64,000 nucleotides of DNA from Streptosporangium saharense. Lineage in GTDB: Bacteria; Actinomycetota; Actinomycetes; Streptosporangiales; Streptosporangiaceae. The notes below the pieces were generated by a model. The model saw nothing but the letters and a program-made list of their open reading frames with translations, ran no database searches and was not told the DNA's origin. The stretch is taken from positions 186,001 through 250,000 of the forward strand of contig NZ_JACHJP010000012.1 in NCBI RefSeq assembly GCF_014203715.1. The letters are read 5' to 3'. Of the stretch, positions 32,480-40,842 are shown one piece after another (the stretch's first letter is position 1; the number at the start of each line of letters is the position of its first letter). The position numbers and the translations under genes were made by a program.

Positions 32480-34434
32480 GCGGGATCTTCGGCCTCGCCT
32501 GGCGGCTGCTGCGCGGCGGCGGGCGCAGGGGCATGCTCGGCTCGGCGCTGACCGTGGTCGCGGTGGCCGTGTCCACCTCGCTGCTGCTGTTCGCCGTGGC
32601 CGCCAACCTCGCCTTCCAGGGCAGGGCCGACCGGGAGGCGTGGCGCAACCCGGTCGCGGCGGCCAGGGACGCCGTCGCGATCCAGGCCGTGCACCTCGAC
32701 CACGTGGACGACCGGCCGGTCACCGTCGTGGACGTGGCGGCCCTCGAACCCGGGGCGCCCGCGCCGCCGGGACTCGCCCGCTTCCCCGCGCCGGGCGAGG
32801 TGTGGCTCTCCCCGGCGCTGGCCGACCTGGCGAAGCGCCTTCCCGCGAACCGGCTGGCCGACCGTCTCTCGGGCAAGGGAGGCGGACTGATCGGGGACGC
32901 GGCCCTGGTCCACCCGGACGAGCTGGTCGCCGTCCGGGGACAGGCCCCCGGCTCCCCGGTCATGACCGCCGGGCTCGCCGTCGACGGCCACGACGACATC
33001 GCCCCCACGAGGATCTCCGGCTTCACCGGGACCAGGACGGACAACGCGATCGGCTACCAGATCCTGGCGCTGATCGCGAGCGTGCTGATGGTCGTGCCGC
33101 TGCTGGTCTTCGGCGGGGCGGCGGCGAGACTCACGGTGGCCCGCAGGGACCAGCGCCTGGCCGCGCTGCGGCTGGTCGGGGCCACCCCGGGACAGGTCGT
33201 CGCGATGACCGTCGCCGAGGCGGTGATCACCGCGTTCGCCGGGGCGGTGCTCGGCGCCGCGCTGTACCTCCTGATGACCCCGTTGCTCACCAGGATCGAG
33301 ATCGGCGGCGGCCCCTGGTTCGTCGCCGACACCTGGCCGGGGGTGCTTCCCGTGCTCGCGGTGCTGGTCGTGGTGCCGCTGCTCGTCGGCCTGTCCGCCG
33401 TTGTCGGCCTGCGCCGGGTCGTGGTCAGCCCGCTGGGCGTCGCCAAGCGGGAGACGCCGCCCGCGATGCGCTTCGTCCGGGTCGTGGCGCTGCTCGCCGT
33501 GCTGGCCGTGGTGCCGACCCTCGGGATGGGGGCGGGCGTCGGCGTGGTCACGGTCGTCCTGAGCCTGGCGTTCCTGGCGGTCAACCTGGTTGGCCCGTGG
33601 GTGGTCGGCCTGCTCGGCAGGATCGTCGCGGCCTCGGCCAGGCGCCCAGCCGGGCTGCTCGCCGGGCGCCGCATGATCGACGACCCCAGGGCCGCGTGGC
33701 GGACCGTGAGCGGGGTCGCGCTGACCGGGTTCGTGGCCGGGTTCATCGGCCTGCTCACCCCGGGCACGGGGCTGCTCGGCCAGGCCGACGCCACGAACCT
33801 GCGCCTGGCCGTACCGCCCGCAAAGGCCGCGGCGCTCTCGGAGCAGGCGCGCGAGCGGCTCGCCACCGCGGGCGTGCGGGCGACGGTCACCGTCAAGGCC
33901 GGGGGCGGCCGGGGGAAGGTGCTGGTCGCGGCCCTGGGCACCTCCGACGTCGCCGTCACCGACCGGGCGCGCACCGCCCTCGACGGCCTGGTGCCAGGGC
34001 GCAGCGCGACCACCGCGGCCGACGACGACCGCTCGGGCTTCCGCATCCTCGACGACGTCCGCACCGGCACGGTCACCGTGCTCGCGGTCTCGTTCCTGGT
34101 GGCCATCGCCAGCGCGGGCATCACCGCGGCCTCCTCGATCCTGGACCGCAGGCAGACCTACGCGCTGCTGCACCTGGCGGGCACCCCGATGAAGGTGCTC
34201 AACGCGGCCCGCCGTACCGAGACGCTGCTGCCGCTGGCGGTCATGGGAGGCGGGGCGATCGCGATCGGCATGTTCTGCGCGCTGCCGTTCGCGCTGTCCA
34301 CGATGAACGTCTCCGGCCTGGTCACCCTGCTCGTCTGCGTGGGGCTCGGCTTCGCCGGGGTCGCGGGGGCGGGGGCGGCCAGCGCGCCGCTGCTGCGCTC
34401 TGTCACGGCCAACCCGGCGCCCCGGCCCGATTAG
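32476..34434 (+). CDS. FtsX-like ABC permease
   Basis: A 652-residue membrane protein starting at GTG 32476, coupled to the ATPase. It has two FtsX-like modules. The first core runs AIGYQILALIASVLMVVPLLVFGG with the coupling segment RDQRLAALRLVGATPGQV. The second is near the C-terminus, TVTVLAVSFLVAIASAGITAASS, with RRQTYALLHLAGTPMKVLNAARR. An N-terminal anchor (TVVAVAVSTSLLLFAVAAN) is followed by an outer loop of about 150 residues. The substrate is unknown. Antibiotic-peptide resistance exporters such as BceAB share this fold, but the domain order does not settle the call. Confidence 0.87.
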   Translation: MSGIFGLAWRLLRGGGRRGMLGSALTVVAVAVSTSLLLFAVAANLAFQGRADREAWRNPVAAARDAVAIQAVHLDHVDDRPVTVVDVAALEPGAPAPPGLARFPAPGEVWLSPALADLAKRLPANRLADRLSGKGGGLIGDAALVHPDELVAVRGQAPGSPVMTAGLAVDGHDDIAPTRISGFTGTRTDNAIGYQILALIASVLMVVPLLVFGGAAARLTVARRDQRLAALRLVGATPGQVVAMTVAEAVITAFAGAVLGAALYLLMTPLLTRIEIGGGPWFVADTWPGVLPVLAVLVVVPLLVGLSAVVGLRRVVVSPLGVAKRETPPAMRFVRVVALLAVLAVVPTLGMGAGVGVVTVVLSLAFLAVNLVGPWVVGLLGRIVAASARRPAGLLAGRRMIDDPRAAWRTVSGVALTGFVAGFIGLLTPGTGLLGQADATNLRLAVPPAKAAALSEQARERLATAGVRATVTVKAGGGRGKVLVAALGTSDVAVTDRARTALDGLVPGRSATTAADDDRSGFRILDDVRTGTVTVLAVSFLVAIASAGITAASSILDRRQTYALLHLAGTPMKVLNAARRTETLLPLAVMGGGAIAIGMFCALPFALSTMNVSGLVTLLVCVGLGFAGVAGAGAASAPLLRSVTANPAPRPD

Positions 34435-34740
34435 CTATTCCTATTCAACCGGTAGGGAAAGTTGTAAATATGCCGAAGGGTCGTTACGGTAGACCCACGG
34501 AGACCCCGGCAGGTGAAGGTGTCGCGGCGGGCGCTGGCCTTCCCGCCGGGAGCTCTCCGTAGACGGGGGCGGCGTCTCTCGGCCACGGGCGCCGTCCGCC
34601 AGGGCGGAGCCGGCGTCTCAGGAGGCCCCCTCGTCCGCCGGCTCCGCCTCGGGGCCTGCCGGGAAAAGACCGGCTTGCTGGGAAAAGGCCGGTCTGCCGG
34701 GAAGGACCGGCCCGCTGGGAAAAGATCAAGGAGCGATTCG
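34435..34740 (+). promoter_or_regulatory. Structured 5' leader of the SBP-like gene
   Basis: This 306-base gene-free stretch starts with TTCCTA-N10-TAGGGAA containing AACCGGTAGG (34447-34456), a motif shared with the cysG upstream region. It then shows, in order: a CGGCGGG/CCCGCCG hairpin (34526-34549); a 12-bp perfect stem GGCGGAGCCGGC/GCCGGCTCCGCC (34603-34614, 34637-34648) whose loop segment AGGCCCC can pair with GGGGCCT at 34651-34657, giving a pseudoknot; and three segments GACCGGC (34668-34674), GCCGGTC (34687-34693) and GACCGGC (34705-34711), where the middle one can pair with either neighbour. AAGGAG at 34728-34733 serves the ATG at 34741. The layout suggests RNA-level control. Confidence 0.55.
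34656..34727 (+). repeat. Short tandem repeat in the leader
   Basis: GGGAA(AA)G starts at 34661, 34680, 34699 and 34717, a period of 19, 19 and 18 bases, with CCGG cores between. The repeat creates the alternative hairpins described for the leader. Confidence 0.7.
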
Positions 34741-35637
34741 ATGGCGATCCGTGTCGGGGTGCACGTCGACAATCCCTCGCTGTTCTTCCTGTCCCACCTC
34801 GATCACCTGCTCGACGGCATCGAGATACACCGCTACTCCGACGCGGGCCGTACCGGGGAGCTGCTGGCCGAGGGGGTCATCGACCTCGGCGGGACCGGCT
34901 CGACGCTCCCGCTCGCCGCCCAGGCGGCGCGCCTGCCGATCGCCTACGTCGCCACCTCGGCACCGAGGCACGGCCACGGCGCCCTGCTGGTGGCGAGGAA
35001 CGGCCCTGTCATGACCGTGACCGACCTGCTGAACCAGCCGGTCTCGCTGCGCGTCGGCTCCTGGCAGACGCACTTCCTGGCCAAGGTCCTGGCCGACGCC
35101 GGGCTGTCCTACCAGGACATCGAGCCCAGGCCGTCGGCCTCGGAGGCCAGGCTCTGGCTGCGCGACGGGGTGGTGGCCGGGTGGGTCGCCGAGGGCGCCG
35201 ACCTGGTCGAGGCCGAACGCGCGGGGCACTTCCTCAGGCTCTCCGGCACCGCCGGGGTCGTCGCGGACCGCTCGGTCCTCTTCACCCGCAGGAGCCTGGC
35301 CGAGTCGGCGCCGGGCGAGCTGGCCAGGGTGGTGCTCGCGCTGCGCGAGGCGGACAGGTGGGCGGCGGAGCACCCCGTCGAGGCCGCGAAACTGGTCGTC
35401 GAGGCAGTCGGCGGCTCCATCGACTCGTGGACGACCGCGCTCAGACGGCTCCCGTGGCAGCTCGAACCGGTGACGGAGACGTTCACCGCCGAGCAGCAGG
35501 ACGCCGCCGACGTGCTCTACGACGCGGGGTTCCTGACCGGCCACGTCGACGTGCGCGCGGCGGTCGTGCCCTCCCTCAACCAGGTCGTGTCCGCGCTGCT
35601 CCAGGAACCCCAACGGGTCCAGGGCGTCGCGGCCTGA
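34741..35637 (+). CDS. SsuA/THI5-like substrate-binding-fold protein without signal peptide
   Basis: A 298-residue protein with the fold of sulfonate/nitrate/taurine binding proteins. VGVHVDNPSLFFLSHLDHLLDGIEI opens the first lobe, LAEGVIDLGGTGSTLPLAAQ follows, and LLNQPVSLRVGSWQTHFLAKVLADAGLSYQDIEPR and LRDGVVAGWVAEGADLVEAE lie in the second. ATG 34741 has AAGGAG eight bases upstream. The first residues MAIRVGVHVDNPSLF are not a signal peptide, and the reading frame upstream is the repeat-rich leader, so the protein appears cytoplasmic. No permease or ATPase is adjacent. It may be an enzyme of this fold (for example a desulfinase-like protein) or a cytoplasmic sensor. The sulfatase downstream points to sulfur metabolism. 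Confidence 0.75.
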   Translation: MAIRVGVHVDNPSLFFLSHLDHLLDGIEIHRYSDAGRTGELLAEGVIDLGGTGSTLPLAAQAARLPIAYVATSAPRHGHGALLVARNGPVMTVTDLLNQPVSLRVGSWQTHFLAKVLADAGLSYQDIEPRPSASEARLWLRDGVVAGWVAEGADLVEAERAGHFLRLSGTAGVVADRSVLFTRRSLAESAPGELARVVLALREADRWAAEHPVEAAKLVVEAVGGSIDSWTTALRRLPWQLEPVTETFTAEQQDAADVLYDAGFLTGHVDVRAAVVPSLNQVVSALLQEPQRVQGVAA

Positions 35638-35646
35638 CCAACAGGC

Positions 35647-35702
35647 TCCGGTACGGCCCGCTTGGCGCGGGCGGCGCCTGGAAGGGTGCGGGCCGTACCG
35701 GA
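35647..35702. terminator. Strong hairpin after the SBP-like gene
   Basis: A perfect 15-bp inverted repeat TCCGGTACGGCCCGC/GCGGGCCGTACCGGA (35647-35661 and 35688-35702) with a 26-base loop lies 10 bases after the stop. There is no T-run, as is common for terminators in high-GC genomes. Confidence 0.6.
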
Positions 35703-35778
35703 ACACCTCCCCCCAGAACACGTTCTGTACCGGTGCCCTTTCGGTGAGGTGTCGGGATTCGGCCTTCTGGGAAGCGTG

Positions 35779-37254
35779 ATGTTTGTGCTTAACGCTGTCC
35801 GCAAGCTCATGTGCCTGGTTCTGCTGTCCGGCCTCGGAGCCTCGGGACTCGCTCCCGCCGCGGCACGGACTGTCGACCGGCCCAACATCGTGTTCATCCT
35901 CGTCGACGACCAGGAGGCGGGGGACCTGCAGAAGTTCCCCAACATCTGGAACGAGCTCGTCAGGGGCGGCACCTCCTTCGAGCACTTCTTCGTCTCCAAC
36001 TCCTGGTGCTGTCCCTCCCGCTCGTCGATCCTGCGCTCCCAGTACGTGCACAGCCACGGGGTGCTGACCAACACGGCCCCCGAGGGCGGCTTCACCAAGT
36101 TCCACACGTCCGATCTGGAACGTTCCACGATCGGCACCTGGATGAAGGCGGCCGGCTACCGCACCGGCCTGATGGGCAAATACCTCAACCACTATCCCGG
36201 CGGGGCCGCGGAGCCCACCTTCGTGCCACCCGGCTGGGACGAGTGGGACGTGCCGGTGCGCAAGCTCTACAACGAGTACGGCTACACGCTCAACGAGAAC
36301 GGCACGCTGCGGCCGTACGGCTCGGCGGACGCCGACTACCTGCCCGACGTGCTCTCCCAGAAGGCCAACGCCTTCGTCTCGCGGGCGGGGAGCGAGCCGT
36401 TCTTCCTCTATCTGGCCCCCATCGCACCGCACAACCCCTCCAACTGCGCCGCCAGGCACCGCGACGCCTTCGCCGGGGCGACCGCCCCCAGGACCCCGTC
36501 CTTCGACCAGGAGGACGTCAGCGCCGAGCCCCACTGGCTCAGCTCGCGCGAGAGGTTCAGCGAGAGGACGATCGAGGGCATCGACGAGCGCTACCGCCGT
36601 AGGCTCAGGGCCATGCTCGGCGTCGACGACCTCGTCGGCTCGCTGGTCGAGACCCTGCGTCTGGCCGGGAAGCTTGACAACACCTACCTCTTCTTCGCCT
36701 CGGACAACGGTTTCCACCTGGGGCAGCACCGGCTCGCCCAGGGCAAGACGACCCCCTTCGACGAGTCGATCAGGGTGCCGCTCGTGGTCAGGGGGCCCGG
36801 CGTCAGGGCGGGCGGCTCCGTCGGCGAGATGGCCGCCAACGTCGATCTCGCCCCGACCTTCGCCCAGCTCGGGGGCGCGACCCCGGCCGCCTTCGCCGAG
36901 GGGCGCTCGCTGCTGCCGCTGCTGCGCGGCCAGAGACCGGCGCCGTGGCGGCAGAACGTGCTGCTGGAGTTCTACCGGCCGACGAACCTCAGCTCGGCCC
37001 GTCAGACCCCGGTCCCCGCCTACCAGGGCATGCGGACGGCCCGCTACACCTTCGTGCGCTACTCGACCGGCGAGTACCAGCTCTACGACAACGGCAGGGA
37101 CCCCTACCAGCTCTACAACCTCGCCGCCCGGGTGCCCCCCTCGGTGATCACGGACTTCAACCGGCAGCTCGACACCCTGGCGTCCTGCTCGGGGGCGGCC
37201 TGCCGTACCGCCGACTCCGTGGAACCGCCATCACTCACTCCCGGACATTCGTGA
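35779..37254 (+). CDS. Secreted sulfatase
   Basis: A 491-residue exported sulfatase. The start ATG 35779 gives a signal peptide (KLMCLVLLSGLGASGLAPAAA). The metal-binding start of the domain is NIVFILVDDQEAG. The active-site motif C-x-P-S-R is WCCPSRSSIL; its first cysteine would be converted to formylglycine. GLMGKYLNHYPGG supplies the conserved lysine, and FFASDNGFHLGQH the second metal-binding aspartate and asparagine. LAPIAPHNP contains another active-site histidine. It hydrolyses sulfate esters outside the cell; the specific substrate is not clear. It lies 141 bases downstream of the SBP-like gene, separated by a hairpin, and 61 bases before lutA. Confidence 0.9.
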   Translation: MFVLNAVRKLMCLVLLSGLGASGLAPAAARTVDRPNIVFILVDDQEAGDLQKFPNIWNELVRGGTSFEHFFVSNSWCCPSRSSILRSQYVHSHGVLTNTAPEGGFTKFHTSDLERSTIGTWMKAAGYRTGLMGKYLNHYPGGAAEPTFVPPGWDEWDVPVRKLYNEYGYTLNENGTLRPYGSADADYLPDVLSQKANAFVSRAGSEPFFLYLAPIAPHNPSNCAARHRDAFAGATAPRTPSFDQEDVSAEPHWLSSRERFSERTIEGIDERYRRRLRAMLGVDDLVGSLVETLRLAGKLDNTYLFFASDNGFHLGQHRLAQGKTTPFDESIRVPLVVRGPGVRAGGSVGEMAANVDLAPTFAQLGGATPAAFAEGRSLLPLLRGQRPAPWRQNVLLEFYRPTNLSSARQTPVPAYQGMRTARYTFVRYSTGEYQLYDNGRDPYQLYNLAARVPPSVITDFNRQLDTLASCSGAACRTADSVEPPSLTPGHS

Positions 37255-37315
37255 CTTTGAGGGGGCGAACGGGCATCATGTCGATGATCGTCTCTTCCAG
37301 TGGAAGGAGCGCGCC

Positions 37316-38071
37316 GTGCGCGTCGCCCTCTTCGTCACCTGCGTGAACGACGCGTTGTTCCCCGGCACCGGCCGGGCGACGGTGACGTTACTGCGCCGCC
37401 TCGGCTGCGACGTCACCTTCCCCACGGCGCAGACCTGCTGCGGCCAGATGCACCTCAACACCGGCTACCCCGAGGAGGGAGGACGGCTGGCCCGGCACTT
37501 CACCGACGTCTTCGCCGACTGCGACGCGGTCGTCGTGCCCTCGGGGTCGTGCGCGGCGATGATCCGTGAGCAGTACGTACGGCTGGCCAGAGTCCCGGCG
37601 TCCACGGCGTCCACAGCGTCCACGGCCTTCGCGGAACGGGTCGCCGAGACGGTGCCGAGGGTCCACGAGCTGTCGGAGTTCCTGGTGGACGTCCTCGGGG
37701 TGACCGACGTCGGCGCCTACTTCCCGCACCGGGTGACCTACCACCCGACCTGTCACTCCCTGCGGGGCCTGCGGCTCGGCGACCGTCCGGTACGGCTGCT
37801 CGAACAGGTCAGGGGACTTGACCTGGTCCCGCTGCCCGCGGCCGACGAGTGCTGCGGCTTCGGCGGCACCTTCGCGGTGAAGAACCCCGCCGTCTCCGCC
37901 GCCATGTGCGCCGACAAGGCGCGCAACGTCACCGCCACCGGCGCCGAGGTGCTCTGCGCCGCGGACAACTCCTGCCTCATGCACATCGGCGGCGCCCTGG
38001 GCCGCCAGCGCACCGGCGTCAGGACCATGCACCTGGCCGAGATCCTGGCCTCCACGGAGGCCGTCCGGTGA
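37316..38071 (+). CDS. lutA: Lactate utilisation protein A, cysteine-rich (CCG) Fe-S protein
   Basis: A 251-residue subunit of the LutABC L-lactate oxidation complex. GTG 37316 follows AAGGAG. Two CCG domains are visible: FVTCVNDALFPGTG with TCCGQMHLNTGYP and SGSCAAMI, then VTYHPTCHSLRG with ADECCGFGGTFAVKNP and DNSCLMHIGGAL. These cysteines bind iron-sulfur clusters or a related cofactor. A nine-base unit GCGTCCACG is repeated three times around 37600-37626 and adds a STASTAST stretch between the domains. The stop overlaps the lutB start as GTGA. Confidence 0.93.
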   Translation: MRVALFVTCVNDALFPGTGRATVTLLRRLGCDVTFPTAQTCCGQMHLNTGYPEEGGRLARHFTDVFADCDAVVVPSGSCAAMIREQYVRLARVPASTASTASTAFAERVAETVPRVHELSEFLVDVLGVTDVGAYFPHRVTYHPTCHSLRGLRLGDRPVRLLEQVRGLDLVPLPAADECCGFGGTFAVKNPAVSAAMCADKARNVTATGAEVLCAADNSCLMHIGGALGRQRTGVRTMHLAEILASTEAVR

Positions 38072-39474
38072 CCTTCCTCGGAATGCCCGCCTTCCCGGCG
38101 AACGCGGCGGCAGCCGTACGGGACTCACAGCTCAGGTTCAACCTGCGCAAGGCCACGCACACGATCCGCGAGAAGCGGGCCTCTGTCGTGGCCGAGCTGC
38201 CCGACTGGGCGCGGCTCAGGGAGGCGGGCAAGCAGATCAAGGACCACACGCTGCGCAACCTTGAGCGCTACCTCCTCCAGATGGAGGAGGCCGTCACCGC
38301 CGCGGGCGGCCACGTCCACTGGGCGGCGGACGCGCGGGAGGCGAACCGGATCGTCACCGGCCTGGTCAGGGAGACCGGGGAGAGCGACGTGGTGAAGGTC
38401 AAGTCCATGGCCACCCAGGAGATCGGCCTCAACGAGGCCCTCGCCGAGGCCGGGATCACCGCCTACGAGACCGACCTGGCCGAACTGATCGTGCAGCTCG
38501 GCGACGACTGGCCCTCGCACATCCTGGTCCCCGCGATCCACCGCAGCCGCGCCGAGATCCGCGAGATCTTCCTGGAGAAGATGGCCGACTGGGGGCGCCC
38601 GGCCCCCGAGGAACTGACCGACGACCCCCGCGCCCTGGCCGAGGCCGCCCGCCGCCACCTGCGCGAGCGCTTCCTGTCCACGAAGGTCGCGATCTCGGGC
38701 GCCAACTTCATGATCGCCGAGACCGGGACGCTCGTCGTGCTCGAATCCGAGGGCAACGGCCGGATGTGCCTGACCCTGCCGAAGACGCTGATCAGCGTGG
38801 TCGGCATCGAGAAGCTGCTGCCGACCTGGCGTGACCTGGAGGTCTTCCTCCAACTGCTGCCCAGGAGCTCGACCGGTGAGCGGATGAACCCCTACACCTC
38901 CACCTGGACGGGCGCCACCGAGGGCCAGGAGTTCCACCTGGTCCTGCTCGACAACGGCCGCACCCGGGTCCTGGCCGACGAGGTGGGCAGACAGGCGCTG
39001 CGCTGCATCCGCTGCTCGGCCTGTCTGAACGTCTGCCCGGTCTACGAGCGCGCGGGAGGGCACGCCTACGGCTCCGTCTATCCGGGGCCCATCGGGGCGA
39101 TCCTCACCCCGCAGCTACGGGGCATGTCCTCACCCCTGGACGCCTCCCTGCCCTACGCCTCGACGCTCTGCGGCGCCTGCTACGACGTCTGCCCGGTCGC
39201 CATCGACATCCCCGAGGTCCTGGTCCACCTGCGCGGCAGGGCCCCGCACCCGCGCGCCGAGCGCCTCGGCATGCGCGCGGCGGGCTGGGTCTTCGACCGT
39301 CCTGAACGGCTGGCGCGCGCCGAACGCCTGGCGGGGCGGCTGCGCCGCTTCGTCCCCCGGCGCGCGCCGGGGCCGGGCCCGCTTTCGGCGTGGACCGAGA
39401 CCCGCGACCTGCCGGAGATCCCCGCCGAGTCCTTCCGTGACTGGTGGACGCGCACGGACGGAGGCACCCGGTGA
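38068..39474 (+). CDS. lutB: Lactate utilisation protein B, Fe-S protein
   Basis: A 468-residue Fe-S protein. GTG 38068 gives MTFLGMPAFPANAAAAVRDS. The LUD domain occupies the N-terminal half (KVKSMATQEIGLNEAL, VAISGANFMIAETGTLVVLESEGNGRM). Two 4Fe-4S motifs follow: CIRCSACLNVCPVYE and CGACYDVCPVAI. It passes electrons from lactate oxidation toward the respiratory chain. It is coupled at both ends by GTGA overlaps to lutA and lutC. Confidence 0.94.
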   Translation: MTFLGMPAFPANAAAAVRDSQLRFNLRKATHTIREKRASVVAELPDWARLREAGKQIKDHTLRNLERYLLQMEEAVTAAGGHVHWAADAREANRIVTGLVRETGESDVVKVKSMATQEIGLNEALAEAGITAYETDLAELIVQLGDDWPSHILVPAIHRSRAEIREIFLEKMADWGRPAPEELTDDPRALAEAARRHLRERFLSTKVAISGANFMIAETGTLVVLESEGNGRMCLTLPKTLISVVGIEKLLPTWRDLEVFLQLLPRSSTGERMNPYTSTWTGATEGQEFHLVLLDNGRTRVLADEVGRQALRCIRCSACLNVCPVYERAGGHAYGSVYPGPIGAILTPQLRGMSSPLDASLPYASTLCGACYDVCPVAIDIPEVLVHLRGRAPHPRAERLGMRAAGWVFDRPERLARAERLAGRLRRFVPRRAPGPGPLSAWTETRDLPEIPAESFRDWWTRTDGGTR

Positions 39475-40082
39475 GCGACAGGGAGCTGATCCTGGCCAGG
39501 ATCCGCGCGGCCGTCACCTCCGCGCCCCCCAACGAGATCGTCCGCGACTACCGGACCTCCGCGGGGCCGCTCGACCGGGCGGAGCTGATCGAGCTGTTCG
39601 CGGAGCGGGTCGCCGACTACCGGGCCGTCGTGCACGTGACCGGCGAGGACGAGGTGGCCGCGACGATCGCCGCCGCGCTTGCCGCCCAGGGCCTGACGAG
39701 GCCGCTCGTCCCCGGCGGCCTGCCCGTGGAGTGGGTGCCGGAGGGGGCCGTCGCCGACGACCCGCCGCTGTCGGACGCGGAGCTGGACGCCGTGGGAGGC
39801 GTGGTCACCGGCTGCGCCGTCGCGATCGCCGAGACCGGGACGATCGTGCTGGACGCCGGGCCCGGCCAGGGCAGGAGGGCGCTGACCCTGCTGCCCGACT
39901 ACCACCTGTGCGTGGTGCGGGCCGGGCAGATCGTCGCCGGGGTGCCGCAGGGCGTGGCTGTACTCGACCCCTCCCGCCCGCTGACCTGGATCAGCGGACC
40001 CTCCGCGACCAGCGACATCGAGCTGAACCGCGTCGAGGGCGTGCACGGCCCGCGCACCCTGGAGGTGGTGGTCGTCCGCTGA
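39471..40082 (+). CDS. lutC: Lactate utilisation protein C
   Basis: A 203-residue LUD-domain protein, starting at GTG 39471 inside the lutB stop. The core reads GCAVAIAETGTIVLDAGPGQGRR, then LLPDYHLCVVRAGQIVAGVP, and it ends WISGPSATSDIELNRVEGVHGPR, the strongly conserved LutC C-terminus. It completes the LutABC complex that oxidises L-lactate to pyruvate. No LutR-type regulator or lactate permease gene is adjacent. Confidence 0.94.
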   Translation: MSDRELILARIRAAVTSAPPNEIVRDYRTSAGPLDRAELIELFAERVADYRAVVHVTGEDEVAATIAAALAAQGLTRPLVPGGLPVEWVPEGAVADDPPLSDAELDAVGGVVTGCAVAIAETGTIVLDAGPGQGRRALTLLPDYHLCVVRAGQIVAGVPQGVAVLDPSRPLTWISGPSATSDIELNRVEGVHGPRTLEVVVVR

Positions 40083-40104
40083 GTGTCGCCTGCCTGGAGG
40101 GTGA

Positions 40105-40647
40105 TTGACCGCCTTCGCCGCTGGTATGTCCGTCACGACGCGCCGGCTCCTGCTGCGTCCCTTCGACCCCTCGGACGCGCGCAGGATCCGCGTCGTGGTC
40201 GAGACGCGCGCCCCCTTCCTGCCGCCGGGCGCGCCCGACCGTCCCTCCGGCGTGGCCGCGTGGCTGACCAGGGGCGCGCACGAGCTGCGCCGCTCCGGCC
40301 AGGGCGCCCACCTGGCGATGGAGGCCGACGGGCTCGTCGTGGGGGCCGTCAGCCTGTTCGGGACCCGCTGGGAGACAGGCACGACCGAGATCGGGTACGG
40401 CGTGCACCCCCTGCACCGGGGACGCGGCTACGCCCCCGAGGCCGTACTGGGCCTGGTCCGCTGGACGTTCGAGAACACCTCCCTGCGCCGGATCGAGCTG
40501 CGCGCCAACGCGGACAACCACGCCTCCCTGCGGGTCGCGCGGAAGGCCGGATTCGTCAGGGAGGGCGTGCTCCGCGCCGCCGCGATGACGCCGGACGGCC
40601 CCCGCGACGTCGTGGTGTTCGGCCTGCTCAGGAATGACCTTTCCTGA
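40105..40647 (+). CDS. GNAT-family N-acetyltransferase, RimJ/RimL type
   Basis: An acetyltransferase of about 180 residues. TTRRLLLRPFDPSDARRI is the usual N-terminal strand-helix; EIGYGVHPLHRGRGYAPEAVLGLVRWTF holds the acetyl-CoA loop (R/Q-x-x-G-x-G/A as HRGRGYA). The C-terminal LRRIELRANADNHASLRVARKAGFVREGVLR is typical of the Rim group, which acetylates protein N-termini or small molecules. TTG 40105 has GGAGG upstream; ATG 40126 is an alternative. It follows lutC by 22 bases on the same strand and could be read through from it, without obvious functional link. Confidence 0.86.
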   Translation: MTAFAAGMSVTTRRLLLRPFDPSDARRIRVVVETRAPFLPPGAPDRPSGVAAWLTRGAHELRRSGQGAHLAMEADGLVVGAVSLFGTRWETGTTEIGYGVHPLHRGRGYAPEAVLGLVRWTFENTSLRRIELRANADNHASLRVARKAGFVREGVLRAAAMTPDGPRDVVVFGLLRNDLS

Positions 40648-40730
40648 GCGGGGGACGCTCTCCCAGCGGCCGGGGACCGCTTCGGGCGAGACGGGGGAGA
40701 CCGCTCGGTGGAGATGAGAAGGATGGGGTC

Positions 40731-40787
40731 ATATCCGATGCGTTTTATGGTTTCGTTACCTGTTCATGTCGAGTCGTTTTCGGATAT
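40731..40787. promoter_or_regulatory. Spaced inverted repeat upstream of the CbiX-like gene
   Basis: ATATCCGA (40731-40738) and TCGGATAT (40780-40787) form a perfect 8-bp inverted repeat with a 41-base, relatively AT-rich loop, 56 bases before the ATG. It could be a pair of half-sites or an RNA stem. No known zinc, cobalt or cobalamin element was recognised. Confidence 0.35.
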
Positions 40788-40842
40788 CCTCGCCAGTCGC
40801 TGCTGCGTATTCCCAGGTCAAGGTCATTGGAGTCCTGTTTCT

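Noticed and set aside
31648..34173. Very long open frame on the minus strand, opposite the ABC exporter genes (also 5714-7822 and 12872-14629)
   Set aside because: Such antisense frames are a by-product of high GC. The translations are low-complexity, rich in Arg, Gly and His, with no domains, while the plus-strand frames have complete family motifs.
34656..34727. CRISPR-like repeats
   Set aside because: Only four short imperfect units with 18-19 base period and no unique spacers. They read as leader hairpins.
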